Source of the DNA: Paraburkholderia sp. CNPSo 3274
Lineage (GTDB): Bacteria > Pseudomonadota > Gammaproteobacteria > Burkholderiales > Burkholderiaceae
NCBI RefSeq assembly: GCF_024206475.1
Contig: NZ_JAMBPR010000045.1
Location: 1-64,000 of the forward strand
Direction of reading: 5' to 3'
Length of the DNA: 64,000 nt
Shown: piece after piece, positions 34,371-42,854 of the stretch
How the letters are laid out: the number at the start of each line of letters is the position of its first letter
Position numbering within the stretch: the first letter of the stretch is position 1
Position numbers and translations under genes: made by a program
Notes under the pieces: model-generated
The model's database searches: none
Told to the model about the DNA's origin: nothing
What the model saw: only the letters and a program-made list of their open reading frames with translations

Positions 34371-35573
34371 ATGAATCCGAAAGCTCACGAACCCGATAGT
34401 TTACCTGTTCCCGAGCCGATCGCGCTCGCGCAGTCCGAGGCGCTCGCGGCCACGCTGCGCGCCGAGATTGCATCGGCGGGCGGGTGGCTCCCGTTCGACC
34501 GCTATATGGAGCGCGCGCTCTACGCGCCGGGACTCGGTTACTACGGCGGCGGAGCACGCAAGTTTGGCCTCTTCGCCGACGACGGCAGCGACTTCGTGAC
34601 TGCGCCCGAGCTTTCGCCGCTTTTTGCCGCGACGCTCGCGCGCGCCGTGGGCGAAGCGCTAGCCGCTAGCGGCACGCGCCGCCTGATGGAATTCGGTGCG
34701 GGCACGGGCCGCCTCGCGGCGGGCGTGATGCTCGCACTCGACGCCGCAGCCGTTCCGTTCGACTCCTACGCCATCGTCGATCTGTCGGGTGAACTGCGCG
34801 AGCGCCAGCGCGAGACCATCGCGCAGCTCGCGCCGGCGTTCCTCAATCGCGTGACGTGGCTCGATGCGCTGCCCGCGCAATTCGAAGGCGTCGTAATCGG
34901 CAATGAGGTGCTCGACGCCATGCCGGTGCGCCTGTTCGCGCGCAAGGACGCCGTATGGCACGAGCGCGGTGTAAGCGTCAACGCAGAAGGCGCCCTCGTC
35001 TTTTTCGATCAGCCGGCGAACTCGGGGCGCGACGCAAACTGGCCCGAGAGCGCGCTCGCGGGCGTGGAAGGCAGCGATGACTACGCGACCGAAACGCACG
35101 AAGCCGCGCTCGCGTTCACGCGCACCGTCTGCGCGATGCTGCGGCGCGGCGCGGCGTTCTTCATCGACTATGGATTTCCGCGCCACGAGTACTACCATGC
35201 GCAGCGCGCGCAAGGCACGCTGATGTGCCACTACCGGCACCGCGCGCATGGCGACCCGTTCCTCTATCCCGGTTTGCAGGACATCACCGCGCACGTGGAA
35301 TTCACGGGCATTGCCGAAGCGGGTGTCGAAGCGGGCGCGGACCTGCTCGGCTACACCACGCAGGCGCGCTTTCTGATGAACGCGGGCATTACCGAAGTGC
35401 TAGGCGAGATCGATCCGCGCGACCCGCAGCGCTTCCTGCCCGCCGCGAACGCGGTGCAGAAACTCGTTTCCGAAGCGGAGATGGGCGAGCTATTCAAGGT
35501 GATCGCGTTTTCGCGCGGCATCGACGAGACCATCGCGGCGTTCGCGCGCGGCGACCGCAGCCACACACTCTGA
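34371..35573 (+). CDS. SAM-dependent methyltransferase, MidA/NDUFAF7 (DUF185) family
   Basis: Class I SAM methyltransferase, 400 aa. The family region FDRYMERALYAPGLGYY and the SAM-binding motif LMEFGAGTGRLAAGVML are clear, with VIGNEVLDAMPVRLF further on. Mitochondrial homologues methylate an arginine of the NDUFS2 subunit of complex I; the bacterial target is not established. The ATG at 34371 is chosen; the longer frame overlaps the divergent SDR gene. Followed after 18 bp by a small membrane protein, probably in one transcript. Confidence 0.88.
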   Translation: MNPKAHEPDSLPVPEPIALAQSEALAATLRAEIASAGGWLPFDRYMERALYAPGLGYYGGGARKFGLFADDGSDFVTAPELSPLFAATLARAVGEALAASGTRRLMEFGAGTGRLAAGVMLALDAAAVPFDSYAIVDLSGELRERQRETIAQLAPAFLNRVTWLDALPAQFEGVVIGNEVLDAMPVRLFARKDAVWHERGVSVNAEGALVFFDQPANSGRDANWPESALAGVEGSDDYATETHEAALAFTRTVCAMLRRGAAFFIDYGFPRHEYYHAQRAQGTLMCHYRHRAHGDPFLYPGLQDITAHVEFTGIAEAGVEAGADLLGYTTQARFLMNAGITEVLGEIDPRDPQRFLPAANAVQKLVSEAEMGELFKVIAFSRGIDETIAAFARGDRSHTL

Positions 35574-35591
35574 CGCTCACGCCACGCGACC

Positions 35592-35786
35592 ATGATCCGC
35601 TGGTTTCTCACCACCTTCATCGCCGTGGCGATTCTCTCCAGCGCGCAGCCGTGGCTCAAAAAGCTCGGCATCGGGCGGCTACCTGGCGACGTCACGCTGC
35701 GCATTTTCGGCCGCGAGTATCCGCTGCCGTTCATGTCGACGCTCGTGCTTTCGATGGTGCTTTCGTTTCTCGTGCGCGCGCTCTGA
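35592..35786 (+). CDS. DUF2905 small membrane protein
   Basis: 64 aa. Two hydrophobic segments (RWFLTTFIAVAILS and FMSTLVLSMVLSFLVRAL) flank a short basic loop containing GIGRLPGDVTL, the signature of DUF2905. Probably an inner-membrane protein; function unknown. It follows the methyltransferase gene on the same strand and is convergent with cca. Confidence 0.85.
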   Translation: MIRWFLTTFIAVAILSSAQPWLKKLGIGRLPGDVTLRIFGREYPLPFMSTLVLSMVLSFLVRAL

Positions 35787-35804
35787 ACGCGCGCGCTCAA
35801 CTGC

Positions 35805-37046
35805 TCAAGCCAAAGCGAGCGCGCCTTCCACCGCCGCCACGCGCGCCTGGTGCACGGCCTCCTTGATTTTCTCGGCGCCGCCGCGTTCGATCGAGCGCGC
35901 AATCGCCCCCGCATCCACGCCGCGCGCGGCCACGAGCGCCACACGCAGGCGCTCCGCTTGCGGATAAGGCGCGTTCTCCCAGTTCAGCCGCCCGCGCAAA
36001 TCCGCCTCGCAAGACTGCAGCGCTTCGGCAAAACGCGCGGGTTTGCGCAGCGCGTCGCAACGTTCGAGCATGCGCACGAGCGCCGCCGCGCCCATGTCCA
36101 TCACGCGATGCACGTTGCCGTGCTCGCGCGCGACCAGCACCGCCAGCTCGCGGCAATCGTTGGGCACGCGCAGGCGGTCGCACAGCGGTTTGAGCAGATC
36201 GACGCTGCGCCCTTCGTGGCCAATGTGACGCGGCAGCACGTCCTCGGGCGTCGTGCCCTTGCCGAGATCATGCGTGAGCGCCGCGAAGCGCACCGGCAGC
36301 GCGTAGCCCTGCGCGGCCGCATGGTCGATCACCATCATCACGTGCACGCCCGTATCGATTTCCGGGTGATAGTCCGCGCGCTGCGGTACGCCCCACAGCA
36401 CGTCGACTTCGGGCAGCACGCGCGCGAGCGCGCCGCATTCGCGCAGCACCTCGAACATGCGCGAAGGCTTCGCTTCCATGAGACCGCGGGCGATTTCCTG
36501 CCACACGCGCTCGGGCACGAGTGCATCGACTTCGCCCAATGCGACCATCTCGCGCATGAGTTCAAGCGTTTCGGGCGCGACGGTGAAATCGGCGAAACGC
36601 GCCGCAAAGCGCGCGACGCGAAGAATGCGCACGGGGTCTTCGAGAAACGCGTCGCTCACGTGGCGAAACACGCGCGCTTCGAGATCGCGCGCGCCGCCGA
36701 ACGGATCGACGACCTCTCCCGCGAGCACGCCGCCCGGCTGCATTTCCTGCGCCATCGCGTTCACGGTGAGATCGCGCCGCGCGAGATCTTCTTCGAGCGT
36801 CACGTCGGGCGCGTAGAAGAACTGGAAGCCGTGATAGCCTGCCGCCGTCTTGCGCTCGGTGCGCGCAAGCGCGTACTCCTCTTGCGTTTCGGGATGCAGA
36901 AAGACCGGAAAGTCCTTGCCCACCGGACGATAGCCCTGCGCGGCCATCTGCTCGGGCGTCGCGCCCACCACGACATAGTCGCGGTCGCGCACGGGCAGCC
37001 CGAGCATCTCGTCGCGGATCGCACCGCCTACGACATAGATCTTCAT
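35805..37046 (-). CDS. cca: multifunctional CCA tRNA nucleotidyltransferase
   Basis: Adds or repairs the 3' CCA of tRNA; 413 aa. The class-II nucleotidyltransferase head is at the very N-terminus (YVVGGAIRDEMLGLPVRDRD, with the metal-binding Asp pair), followed by RRDLTVNAMA. The C-terminal HD phosphohydrolase domain has FAALTHDLGKGTTPEDVLP, as in the gamma/beta-proteobacterial multifunctional type. The ATG at 37046 overlaps the GST stop by 4 bp (ATGA), a sign of translational coupling. Confidence 0.95.
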   Translation of the reverse strand: MKIYVVGGAIRDEMLGLPVRDRDYVVVGATPEQMAAQGYRPVGKDFPVFLHPETQEEYALARTERKTAAGYHGFQFFYAPDVTLEEDLARRDLTVNAMAQEMQPGGVLAGEVVDPFGGARDLEARVFRHVSDAFLEDPVRILRVARFAARFADFTVAPETLELMREMVALGEVDALVPERVWQEIARGLMEAKPSRMFEVLRECGALARVLPEVDVLWGVPQRADYHPEIDTGVHVMMVIDHAAAQGYALPVRFAALTHDLGKGTTPEDVLPRHIGHEGRSVDLLKPLCDRLRVPNDCRELAVLVAREHGNVHRVMDMGAAALVRMLERCDALRKPARFAEALQSCEADLRGRLNWENAPYPQAERLRVALVAARGVDAGAIARSIERGGAEKIKEAVHQARVAAVEGALALA

Positions 37047-37693
37047 TCGTCGTCGCGTTCGTCGTCGGCGACGATGTGCGTTTCGCGGCGCGCCGCTTCG
37101 ACCCACTCGGCCACCGCGGGCAGCGCGCTCACGCGCTGCGCGTACGTCGCCGCTTCGGGCGAGAGCTTCGGCTGGTAGCTATTGAAGCGCATGACGACCG
37201 GCGCGTACATCGCGTCGGCAATGGTGAATTCGCCGAACAGGAACGGCCCGCCGCTCGCGGCCAGGCACTCGCGCCAGAGCGCGTCGATGCGCGCGACGTC
37301 GGCGAGCGCGCCAGGCGTCGCGCCTGCGCCTGGCTTCACCTTGCGGATGTTCATCGGCATGTGGTTGCGCACTTCGCCGAAGCCCGAATGCATCTCGGCG
37401 CTCACGCTGCGCGCGCGGGCACGCACGTTCGCGTCGCGCGGCCACAGCGCGTGCTGCGCGAAGCGCTCGGCGAGCGTCTCGGCAATCGCGAGCGAATCCC
37501 ACACGGCGAAGCCGTCGTCGCTAACGAGGCACGGCACCTTGCCCGACGCCGAGAACGCAAGGATCGAGGACTTGGTGCCGGGCTCGTCGAGCTCGATCAG
37601 CACCTCCTCGAACGCAATGCCGAAGTGCTTGAGCAGCACCCACGGGCGCATCGACCACGACGAATAGTTCTTGTCTCCGATTACGAGCTTCAT
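37043..37693 (-). CDS. glutathione S-transferase family protein
   Basis: 216 aa. An N-terminal thioredoxin-like domain starts MKLVIGDKNYSSWSMRPWVL with the Ser-rich active-site segment, then a helical C-terminal domain (VMRFNSYQPKLSPEA). It belongs to the bacterial group near maleylacetoacetate isomerase/zeta-like GSTs, but no substrate can be named. Its stop overlaps the cca start, an arrangement often seen in Burkholderia. Confidence 0.9.
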   Translation of the reverse strand: MKLVIGDKNYSSWSMRPWVLLKHFGIAFEEVLIELDEPGTKSSILAFSASGKVPCLVSDDGFAVWDSLAIAETLAERFAQHALWPRDANVRARARSVSAEMHSGFGEVRNHMPMNIRKVKPGAGATPGALADVARIDALWRECLAASGGPFLFGEFTIADAMYAPVVMRFNSYQPKLSPEAATYAQRVSALPAVAEWVEAARRETHIVADDERDDE

Positions 37694-37747
37694 TGTTCAA
37701 ATGACCGTTGTGAGTTGAAAGAGCGCCGGCTGGTAGTCCGTTATTGG

Positions 37748-38704
37748 CTATCGACCGGCACTGGCGCGAAAGATGTTCAGCCGCGAGCGCAGCGAGGCGT
37801 CGGCGAGATAGAGCGGCGCGATCGTCTCGATGCTCGCGGGCTCGATATCGAGCTCGGGTGCGAGCGGCCCGGTCAGCACGCTGTCCACCTTCATCGAATC
37901 GAGATTATCGCGCGTGAGCACCGGCACGCCCGGCGCCATCTCGAACGAGAGCGCCTGCAGGCGCCCAAACGCGTCGGGCAGCCGCATGATGCGCGCGTGC
38001 CGGCCCACCACTTCGCCGCAATACTGCAGCAACTGTTCGAGCGTGTAGACCGTCGGGCCGCCGAGTTCGTAAGTGTGCCCGCTCGCGGCGTCGAGATCGA
38101 GCACGTTGACGATCGCCTTCGACACATCGCCCACGAACACCGGCTGGAACTTCGCGTCGGGCATGGCGAGCGGAATCATCGGAAAGAGCCGCTGCAGGAG
38201 CGCGAAACGGTTCAGGAAGGTGTCCTCAGGACCGAACACGACGGAAGGCCGGAAGATGGTCGTGGCGAGCGCCGTGGCCGCGTGCACGGCTTTCTCGCCG
38301 TCGCCCTTCGAGCGCAGGTACATGCTCGGCCCGCGCGGGTCGGCGCCGATGGCGCTGATGTGGATGAGGCGATGCACGCCCTTGCCCTCGCAGGCGGCGA
38401 CGATCTTCGTGGGCAAGTCGACGTGCAGCTTCGCGAAGCCCGGGCCGTAGGGATCGCCGCGCCCGCCGTTGAGCGTGCCGACGAGATTGATGACCGCGTC
38501 CGCATTTTCGACGAAGGCCGCGAGCGCGACCGGATCGGACACATCGGCCTCGATCACGTCGACGGGCAGCAGGGTGAGATGGCGGGCGTTGTAGCGACGG
38601 CGGGTGGCGACGCGCACGTCCTTGCCCGCCTCGACGAGCGCGTTGACGAGATGGCTGCCGATGAATCCCGAACCGCCGATGACCGCAATGGCTTGATGTC
38701 TCAT
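37748..38704 (-). CDS. NDUFA9-like NAD(P)-binding complex I family protein
   Basis: Atypical extended SDR, 318 aa. Rossmann motif VIGGSGFIGSHLVNALVE near residue 7, an NmrA/epimerase-like core and no convincing catalytic Y-x-x-x-K. In eukaryotes the NDUFA9 subunit stabilises complex I; bacterial relatives are common in Burkholderiales and may act in respiratory-complex assembly or as oxidoreductases. The ATG at 38704 follows GAGGAGG, while the longer frame has no match. It lies 149 bp downstream of the lytic transglycosylase gene. Confidence 0.85.
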   Translation of the reverse strand: MRHQAIAVIGGSGFIGSHLVNALVEAGKDVRVATRRRYNARHLTLLPVDVIEADVSDPVALAAFVENADAVINLVGTLNGGRGDPYGPGFAKLHVDLPTKIVAACEGKGVHRLIHISAIGADPRGPSMYLRSKGDGEKAVHAATALATTIFRPSVVFGPEDTFLNRFALLQRLFPMIPLAMPDAKFQPVFVGDVSKAIVNVLDLDAASGHTYELGGPTVYTLEQLLQYCGEVVGRHARIMRLPDAFGRLQALSFEMAPGVPVLTRDNLDSMKVDSVLTGPLAPELDIEPASIETIAPLYLADASLRSRLNIFRASAGR

Positions 38705-38852
38705 CTTCGACCTCCTCGGGCAGACGGCGCCGCCGCGTACGAGGTCCGGTTCGTCCCGCAGCGCGCCAGCCCGAAGACGGAGCACGCAGCGTGCCGTCAT
38801 GCCGCGCGCGTTTCCGTATGAAGGGAAGCGGCGCGGCGTAACGGCCCGGCGC

Positions 38853-40826
38853 TTACGGCGAGATATAGCCGAGACGCGCCTTCAGCGATTGCGGACGGCC
38901 CTCGAACAGCGCCGCATAGTAGACCGTGTTCGACAACACGTTTTTCACGTAATCGCGGGTTTCCTGGAACGGAATGGTTTCCGCGAAGATGGCGCCCTCG
39001 ACGCCGCCCTGCAAAGTCTGGCGCCATGCGCGCGGGCGCCCCGGCCCGGCGTTGTAGCCCGCGGTGGCGAGCACGGCGGAGCCGTCGAACTGATTGTAGA
39101 TCATCGACAAATAGTTCGTTCCGAGCAGGATATTGGTGTCGAGATCGTTGAGCTGGTCGCGCGACAGGGGCCCGAGGCCGATCTTCTTCGCCACCATCTG
39201 CGCCGTGGCCGGCATGATCTGCATGAGACCGCTTGCGCCCACGCCCGACTTGGCGTTGAGAATGAAACGCGATTCCTGGCGAATCAGGCCGTAGGCCCAT
39301 TCGACGTCGAGGCCGTTGGTCTGCGCGTCGCGTTCCACGACATCGCGGAACGGCGCGAGATAGCGCAGCGAGAAGTCGTGCTCCGTTTGCGTGCGGTCGG
39401 CCGTGTTGACGGTGCGGTCGAGCAGCTGGATGCGCTTCGCGTACTCGGCGACGGCGAGCAACTGCCGATCGCTCATGCCACGCAGCGGCCAGTTCCATTC
39501 GCGATTGCCTTCGAGTCGCAGGTTCAGCGCGTAAAACCGCTGCGCGAGCGCGAAGCCCGGTGTTTGCGCAGCCTGGGCGATTTCGGCGTCGCTAACCGTA
39601 GTCTTGGGCGGGATGGTGATCTTCTGGCCGAGTTCTTCGGTGGCGAGCTGGCCGTAGAAGTCATAGCCCTGCGAGATCGACGCGAATTCCTGGTTCGCCT
39701 GCCCTGTTTCGCCGGCCTGCTTGAGCGCCCGTGCGTGCCAGTAGACCCACGACGGTTGCGCGCGCAGCGCGGCGGGCATCTGTTCGATGGACCAGCGCAC
39801 CATGGTCCAGTCTCCGCCCAGCAGCGCGGCGCGCGTACGCCATTCGTAAGCCGGGTTCGAGAGCGGCGCGTTGGCCGAGAGGCGATACCAGTCGAGTGCG
39901 GCGGGCAGACGCTTTTGCGCCGCCTGATAGCCGATCGTGCCCCAGCCGATCGTGCGCTCCGGCGACGTGAGCTGCGGCGCGACGGCGGCGTAGGTCGCCG
40001 CGGCCATGGCCGGATCGTTGCGTGCCATCACGGTGACGGCCAGCAGTGCGAGCTGATGCGACTGCGGATCGCCGGAAACCCCTTGCGCGAGCGTGAGCGG
40101 CGGCGTGCTCACTGCCTGGCTGAATGCGGTCGGGTCGGGACGCTGCGAAAGGCCGTCGAGCAGCTTGGCGCCGGTCGAGGTCTGGTTCTGCTCGTAGGCG
40201 AGGCGGATCTGCTGCCAGACGTCGTCGCTCGAGAACTGGCCTTTGATGGCAAGCGCGGTGATGAGATCGACGCAGCCGTCGCCGTAATAGCGCGGCTCGG
40301 TGAGCAGCGCGCGCGCATCGTTCGCGACGTTCTCGCCGCGCGCCGCGCGCGACTCCAGCGCGTAGCACTTCACTTGCGTGTCGTCGTTGAGTACGAAGTG
40401 CGAATATTGCTGGTCGAAGTTCGCCCAGTCGTGGCGCGCGCCGAGCACGGTCAGATAGTCGTTGCGCAGGCGGTCGGCGATCGCCTGGCCGTCGTAGCGC
40501 TGCAGGAACGACAGCACCGGTGCGTCAGGCGCGTCGATGCGCGCGTGGCCTTGCGAATCGAACAGCTGCGGCTTGAGCTGGAAGTATTCGAGATACGACG
40601 GCGCCGGGTAATCGGGAATCATCGCAGCGAGTTGCGCGGCGCGCGCGGGATCGTTGTTGCGCGCGGCTTCGCGAAGCTGGATGAAAGTCTGATCGTCGTT
40701 GGAAAGGACTGCGCCTACGGGCAACGCGACGGGGCGCACGGCGTCCGCCGTGCTGCATGCTACGAGTGCCGCGGCAGTCAGTGCGAGACCGACCACGCGA
40801 TATACTCGGACAAGGCGTTTGGACAT
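38853..40826 (-). CDS. lytic murein transglycosylase (Slt70-like)
   Basis: Cleaves peptidoglycan to give anhydromuropeptides; 657 aa. A lipoprotein-type signal (ALTAAALVACS, probable lipidated Cys) leads to a long alpha-superhelical region, and a C-terminal goose-lysozyme-like domain carries the catalytic Glu in WAYGLIRQESRF with SGVGASGLMQIMPATAQM and YLSMIYNQF. The ATG at 40826 is chosen for the signal peptide. Divergent from the 5-formyltetrahydrofolate cyclo-ligase gene with only 20 bp between starts, so the promoters must lie inside each other's genes. Confidence 0.93.
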   Translation of the reverse strand: MSKRLVRVYRVVGLALTAAALVACSTADAVRPVALPVGAVLSNDDQTFIQLREAARNNDPARAAQLAAMIPDYPAPSYLEYFQLKPQLFDSQGHARIDAPDAPVLSFLQRYDGQAIADRLRNDYLTVLGARHDWANFDQQYSHFVLNDDTQVKCYALESRAARGENVANDARALLTEPRYYGDGCVDLITALAIKGQFSSDDVWQQIRLAYEQNQTSTGAKLLDGLSQRPDPTAFSQAVSTPPLTLAQGVSGDPQSHQLALLAVTVMARNDPAMAAATYAAVAPQLTSPERTIGWGTIGYQAAQKRLPAALDWYRLSANAPLSNPAYEWRTRAALLGGDWTMVRWSIEQMPAALRAQPSWVYWHARALKQAGETGQANQEFASISQGYDFYGQLATEELGQKITIPPKTTVSDAEIAQAAQTPGFALAQRFYALNLRLEGNREWNWPLRGMSDRQLLAVAEYAKRIQLLDRTVNTADRTQTEHDFSLRYLAPFRDVVERDAQTNGLDVEWAYGLIRQESRFILNAKSGVGASGLMQIMPATAQMVAKKIGLGPLSRDQLNDLDTNILLGTNYLSMIYNQFDGSAVLATAGYNAGPGRPRAWRQTLQGGVEGAIFAETIPFQETRDYVKNVLSNTVYYAALFEGRPQSLKARLGYISP

Positions 40827-40846
40827 CGTTATTTCTGGAGCGCGAG

Positions 40847-41461
40847 GTGAACCCAAGCATAGCACGCAACCCTCACACGGAATCCAAAAAGGACTGGCGT
40901 ACAAGGCTGCTTCCTCGGCGAATTGAGGCGGCTTCCGACGTGGCAATCGGTGCGGCACTGACGGCTCGTCTCGATGCGCTCGTCACGCAATTTTCGCCGC
41001 GTTCGATCGGGTTCTATTGGCCCTTGCGCGGCGAGTTCGATGCGCGCGCCTGGATCACCGCCTGGCTCGCCGCCGATGCGTCACGCCGCGCCGCCCTGCC
41101 CGCCATTGCCGAGCGCCACGCGCCGCTCGTCTTTCACGGCTGGACGCCGGACGCACCGATGCGCGAAGGCCATCACGGGATACTCGAGCCGCAATCGCGC
41201 GATGTGATCGTGCCCGATCTTCTCTTCGTGCCCTGCGTGGGTTTCGATCGCGACGGCTATCGCCTCGGTTACGGCGGCGGCTACTACGACCGCACGCTGG
41301 CCGCGTGGCCTGGCGAGACGGTGCCCGTCACGGTCGGCATTGCGTATGAAGCGTGCCGCATCGACGACGGCGTGCTTGCGCGCGAGGCACACGACCTGCC
41401 GCTCGACGCCGTGGTGACCGACGCCGCCACGCATCTTTGCCAACGTTCACGTGAGCGCTGA
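40847..41461 (+). CDS. 5-formyltetrahydrofolate cyclo-ligase
   Basis: Converts 5-formyl-THF to 5,10-methenyl-THF with ATP; 204 aa. The signature FDRDGYRLGYGGGYYDRTLA is present, and RSIGFYWPLRGEFDAR fits the N-terminal domain. A GTG start at 40847, 6 nt from GGAG, is preferred because the open frame beyond it overlaps the divergent transglycosylase gene. It ends 15 bp before the stop of the convergent MarR gene, with no clear terminator between them. Confidence 0.9.
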   Translation: MNPSIARNPHTESKKDWRTRLLPRRIEAASDVAIGAALTARLDALVTQFSPRSIGFYWPLRGEFDARAWITAWLAADASRRAALPAIAERHAPLVFHGWTPDAPMREGHHGILEPQSRDVIVPDLLFVPCVGFDRDGYRLGYGGGYYDRTLAAWPGETVPVTVGIAYEACRIDDGVLAREAHDLPLDAVVTDAATHLCQRSRER

Positions 41462-41476
41462 AAGCGCCTTAGTCGC

Positions 41477-41989
41477 TCAAAGCGAAGCCGCCGCGCGCGC
41501 GGCCGTGTCATAGAGCCCCGACGCATTGCGCATGAGTTGCGCGGCGTCGCCGATCTGCTGGTTCGTGAGGCCGCTTTCCTTGAGCGTCGCGATGAGGCAA
41601 CTCTCGCGCACGTCGCGGTAGCGCAGGCACAGGTCATGGCCTTCCGGCGTGACCGAAAAGAAGACTTCCTTGCCGGTCTTTTCGCTTTTTACATACCCTC
41701 TGGAGACGAGCTTCTTCAACGCGTACGTGGCCACGTGCGTGTCCTCGATGTTGAGCACGAAGCAGATATCCGCGAGCTTTTTGCGCCGCTCGCGATGGCC
41801 GACATGATGGAGCAGCGACACCTCGATCGGCGTCATGTCCTTCACGCCCGCCGCCGACATGCAGCGCACCATCCAGCGGTTGAACGCATTGCTCGCCATG
41901 ATGAGCGCGTACTCGAACTCTGAAAGCTCGGCGCTCGATTCGGAGACGAGATGTTCGGACGAAACGATCTTGGTCGGCTGGCGCGACAT
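41477..41989 (-). CDS. MarR-type winged-helix regulator
   Basis: About 170 aa. Winged-helix pattern with MTPIEVSLLHHVGHRERRKK, then the recognition region DTHVATYALKKLVSRGYVKS and a wing (KTGKEVFFSVTPEG). It belongs to a MarR-like group annotated simply as winged-helix DNA-binding protein in Burkholderia. Divergent from pxpBCA, with a palindromic site in between, so it is the natural candidate regulator of that operon. The start at 41989 is preferred; ATG 42025 would add 12 residues. Its own ribosome-binding site is weak. Confidence 0.82.
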   Translation of the reverse strand: MSRQPTKIVSSEHLVSESSAELSEFEYALIMASNAFNRWMVRCMSAAGVKDMTPIEVSLLHHVGHRERRKKLADICFVLNIEDTHVATYALKKLVSRGYVKSEKTGKEVFFSVTPEGHDLCLRYRDVRESCLIATLKESGLTNQQIGDAAQLMRNASGLYDTAARAAASL

Positions 41990-42086
41990 GACAGATAACC
42001 CGGTAGTCGGTGGTCTAAAAGGCAAAACGGCGTGGCGTGAGTGTAATTGCAGTGTGTTTTCAGTGCGCCTGGCGAAAACGCTTATT

Positions 42087-42108
42087 GATAAATTGTAGAT
42101 AATTTATC
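42087..42108. promoter_or_regulatory. probable MarR-type operator
   Basis: Inverted repeat GATAAATT, 6-bp spacer gtagat, AATTTATC in the MarR/pxpB divergent region. The size and AT-rich arms fit a MarR-family dimer site. It lies closer to the regulator gene, as for autoregulation. Confidence 0.6.
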
Positions 42109-42157
42109 GACAATGTACGCTAGGAAGGAACGGCACCGGCCGTCCCCGTGCGCCGAT

Positions 42158-42173
42158 TTTCGACCGGTCGAAA
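42158..42173. promoter_or_regulatory. perfect 16-bp palindrome upstream of pxpB
   Basis: TTTCGACCGGTCGAAA, 21 bp before the pxpB ATG. A perfect palindrome at this place suggests an operator or leader hairpin. Its core CGACCGGTCG is also the core of the paaA operator. The binding protein is not known. Confidence 0.55.
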
Positions 42174-42194
42174 CCGCCCCCTGATCGATTCAAC

Positions 42195-42854
42195 ATGCCG
42201 AATTCTGACCCTCGCATTTTTCCTCTCGGTGACGAAGCGCTCGTCTGCGAAGCGCCGCCGCCCGCCACGCTCGAGGTCCAGCGCCGCGTCTGGGCCGTCG
42301 CCGCGCTCGCGCGCGGCTGGGCGCCGGTGCGCGAAGTGGTGCCCGGCATGAACAACCTGACGATCACCTTCGATCCGCTCTCGGCCGACGCCGCGGCACT
42401 CGCCGGCGCGCTTCGGGACGCATGGCGCGACGCCGAAGACGCGAGCGCGGCAGGCCGCGACGTCGAGATACCCGTGATCTATGGCGGCGAAGACGGCCCC
42501 GATCTCGAAGCGGTCGCGCAGCACTGCGCGCTCGCTGCCGCCGACGTCGCCGCGCGCCATGCGGCGGCCGTCTACACGGTGTTCTTCCTCGGCTTTCAAC
42601 CCGGCTTCGCCTATCTCGGCGGTCTCGAACCCGCGCTGCACACGCCGCGGCGCCGTGAGCCGCGCCTTGCCGTCCCCGCCGGATCGGTGGGCATCGGCGG
42701 GGAGCAGACGGGCATTTATCCGGCCGCCTCGCCAGGCGGCTGGCAACTGATCGGCCGCACCGCCGCGAAGCTGTTCGACCCTTCGCGCAATCCGCCTTCG
42801 CTCCTCATGCCAGGCGACCGCGTGCGTTTCACCATCGCGGAGCTCCACGCATGA
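42195..42854 (+). CDS. pxpB: 5-oxoprolinase subunit PxpB (KipI-like)
   Basis: Subunit of the prokaryotic ATP-dependent 5-oxoprolinase PxpABC, which opens 5-oxoproline (pyroglutamate) to glutamate. 219 aa. Carboxyltransferase-domain 1 (KipI) pattern: VVPGMNNLTITFDPL, VFFLGFQPGFAYLGGL and the C-terminal LLMPGDRVRFTI. Normal length. Its stop overlaps the pxpC start by 4 bp (ATGA). Confidence 0.95.
   Translation: MPNSDPRIFPLGDEALVCEAPPPATLEVQRRVWAVAALARGWAPVREVVPGMNNLTITFDPLSADAAALAGALRDAWRDAEDASAAGRDVEIPVIYGGEDGPDLEAVAQHCALAAADVAARHAAAVYTVFFLGFQPGFAYLGGLEPALHTPRRREPRLAVPAGSVGIGGEQTGIYPAASPGGWQLIGRTAAKLFDPSRNPPSLLMPGDRVRFTIAELHA

Noticed and set aside
41462..41476. Terminator between the convergent folate and MarR genes
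   Set aside because: Only 15 bp separate the stops and no hairpin with a U tract is present.
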